Position numbers and translations under genes: made by a program. Shown here piece after piece: positions 5,564-6,208 of a stretch of DNA of 6,208 nucleotides; positions within the stretch are counted from its first letter, which is position 1; every line of letters begins with the position of its first letter. The stretch spans positions 1-6,208 of the forward strand of contig JABDQS010000084.1 of NCBI GenBank assembly GCA_013042125.1, in the 5' to 3' direction. The stretch comes from Eudoraea sp. (GTDB taxonomy: Bacteria; Bacteroidota; Bacteroidia; Flavobacteriales; Flavobacteriaceae). The notes below the pieces were generated by a model. It searched no databases, had not been told where the DNA came from, and saw nothing but the letters and a program-made list of their open reading frames with translations.

Positions 5564-6043
5564 TTAATTTTTAGTGAATTCATAAACAATGGTCACGGGT
5601 TTTGCATCTACCATCACATTAGATTTTAAGATCATTTCGTTCCCGGTAAGAGAAGCAATATTTAATCTGTACCCCAAACCACCGGAAATATCATTGCGTT
5701 TCTCATCAATATATTTAAATTGCAATTGATTAGTGTAGTTCGCAGGATTACTCACTACAGACCATCGAATAAAACGATCTCCGCCTTCACATAAGGATCC
5801 TTGTTTAATAGTATAGCGCCCAGTACTATTATTGTCTCTGAAGAACCAGTTGCTATTTTCAAAACAGATGGCGTTTGCATCGTTAAAAACAACCGCTTTG
5901 AACATCCCCTGGTTATTCTCGTAGCGAATATCGTTTAACGTCCAGGTGCCGCTGATAAGATTTCGCTGATCCCTGATGTCTTTAGATATACCACAGGATG
6001 AGATAAGTATAACCACTATTAAAGAAACTAAATTTCTAATCAT
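5564..6043 (-). CDS. Lipocalin-like lipoprotein
   Basis: A 159-residue secreted protein. The signal peptide ends in LISSC, with Cys17 the likely lipidated residue and Gly-Ile-Ser next; no Asp follows the Cys. The mature part begins with a GTW motif (32-34), characteristic of the first strand of lipocalin-like barrels, followed by alternating polar/hydrophobic strands that end in VTIVYEFTKN. Cys60 and Cys85 could form a disulfide. It resembles the small lipocalin family proteins often found next to OmpA-type lipoproteins in Flavobacteriaceae (recollection, not searched). The ligand is unknown; a role in envelope maintenance or hydrophobic small-molecule binding is inferred from the fold. It is the first gene of a two-gene operon, and its stop lies 2 nt before the OmpA start. 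The fold assignment is less certain than the lipoprotein call. Confidence 0.8.
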   Translation of the reverse strand: MIRNLVSLIVVILISSCGISKDIRDQRNLISGTWTLNDIRYENNQGMFKAVVFNDANAICFENSNWFFRDNNSTGRYTIKQGSLCEGGDRFIRWSVVSNPANYTNQLQFKYIDEKRNDISGGLGYRLNIASLTGNEMILKSNVMVDAKPVTIVYEFTKN

Positions 6044-6170
6044 ATTCTTGAAATTATTGTTTAGACTTTATATACGTAGTAAAGACCGGTATAGCTCTTA
6101 CTGAACTACAACTTTTTTAAAGATTTTATAAAAACTTGAAATAGAATGAATTACAATCTGCAGTTCAGAT
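6044..6170 (-). promoter_or_regulatory. AT-rich leader presumed to hold the lipocalin-OmpA promoter
   Basis: This noncoding stretch upstream of the lipocalin gene is the only place for its promoter. I looked for the Bacteroidetes pattern (TTG near -33, TAnnTTTG near -7) on the minus strand and found no good match at proper spacing, so the exact site is not given. Confidence 0.3.
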
Positions 6171-6171
6171 T
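6155..6171 (-). terminator. Weak hairpin just after the putative upstream gene end
   Basis: AATCTG (6155-6160) pairs with CAGATT (6166-6171) over a 5-nt loop, and it starts inside the putative TAA stop at 6171-6173. On the minus strand no run of T follows directly, so it is a poor intrinsic terminator. Chance is a real alternative. Confidence 0.22.
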
Positions 6172-6208
6172 TAATAGGCCAGTAATTCTTTGAGGACCTC
6201 TTTTATAC
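6171..6208 (-). CDS. Possible C-terminal tail of an upstream gene (partial)
   Basis: In one minus-strand frame the window begins mid-codon and reads IKEVLKELLAY then TAA (6171-6173). The amphipathic Lys/Glu/Leu pattern looks like a genuine C-terminal helix, and a gene ending here would leave a sensible 127-nt leader before the lipocalin gene. With only eleven residues no family can be named. Confidence 0.38.
   Translation of the reverse strand, partial: IKEVLKELLAY

Noticed and set aside
6101..6168. Seven-base inverted repeat CTGAACT / AGTTCAG about 54 nt apart in the lipocalin leader
   Set aside because: It is short and widely spaced in AT-rich DNA; no supporting structure or known operator pattern.
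1..6208. CRISPR array, tRNA/rRNA genes, insertion sequence or phage genes
   Set aside because: I looked for regular repeats, clover-leaf arms, terminal inverted repeats and transposase motifs and saw none; coding density by metabolic and envelope genes accounts for nearly the whole window.

Overview
The window looks like a chromosomal segment from a member of Bacteroidetes, most likely a marine-type Flavobacteriaceae. This rests on moderately AT-rich DNA, short lipoproteins with Cys lipoboxes, a YiaD-like OmpA lipoprotein paired with a lipocalin-like lipoprotein, and tightly packed genes with few Shine-Dalgarno sequences. The taxonomic call is inference from style and protein flavour; no rRNA or other marker gene is present. 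Every gene I can support lies on the minus strand, so transcription runs from high to low coordinates.

Region A (6208 to about 4860) holds the possible tail of an upstream gene, a roughly 130-bp AT-rich leader, and a two-gene envelope operon. This operon encodes a small lipocalin-like lipoprotein and a glycine-zipper/OmpA peptidoglycan-binding lipoprotein separated by 2 nt. It closes with a strong intrinsic terminator at 4821-4850.

Region B (4809 to 1, continuing past the window edge) is a compact biosynthetic operon of at least six genes. In transcription order these are an FAD-dependent oxidoreductase of the geranylgeranyl-reductase/UbiH-like superfamily, a class I SAM methyltransferase, a type III polyketide synthase with an intact Cys-His-Asn triad, an SDR with the FabI/FabL Y-x6-K signature (probable enoyl-ACP reductase), a FabZ-type hot-dog dehydratase, and a FabF-type ketosynthase truncated by the window start. 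Three junctions overlap (ATGA, ATGA and an 8-nt ATGGGTAA), one has a 6-nt gap and one a 57-58-nt gap. This suggests a single translationally coupled transcript.

Proposed joint role (inference): the KS, DH and ER form a dedicated type II fatty-acid-like line that makes or tailors an acyl starter. The type III PKS extends it with malonyl units to an alkylresorcinol or alkylpyrone, and the methyltransferase and flavoenzyme decorate the ring or the chain. The layout parallels two known systems. The Streptomyces srsABC set has a type III PKS, a methyltransferase and a flavin hydroxylase; the Azotobacter ars locus has a dedicated fatty acid synthase feeding type III PKSs. Here the fatty-acid part is made of discrete type II enzymes. 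No acyl carrier protein or beta-ketoacyl reductase is visible; if the model is right they should lie below coordinate 1 or elsewhere in the genome.
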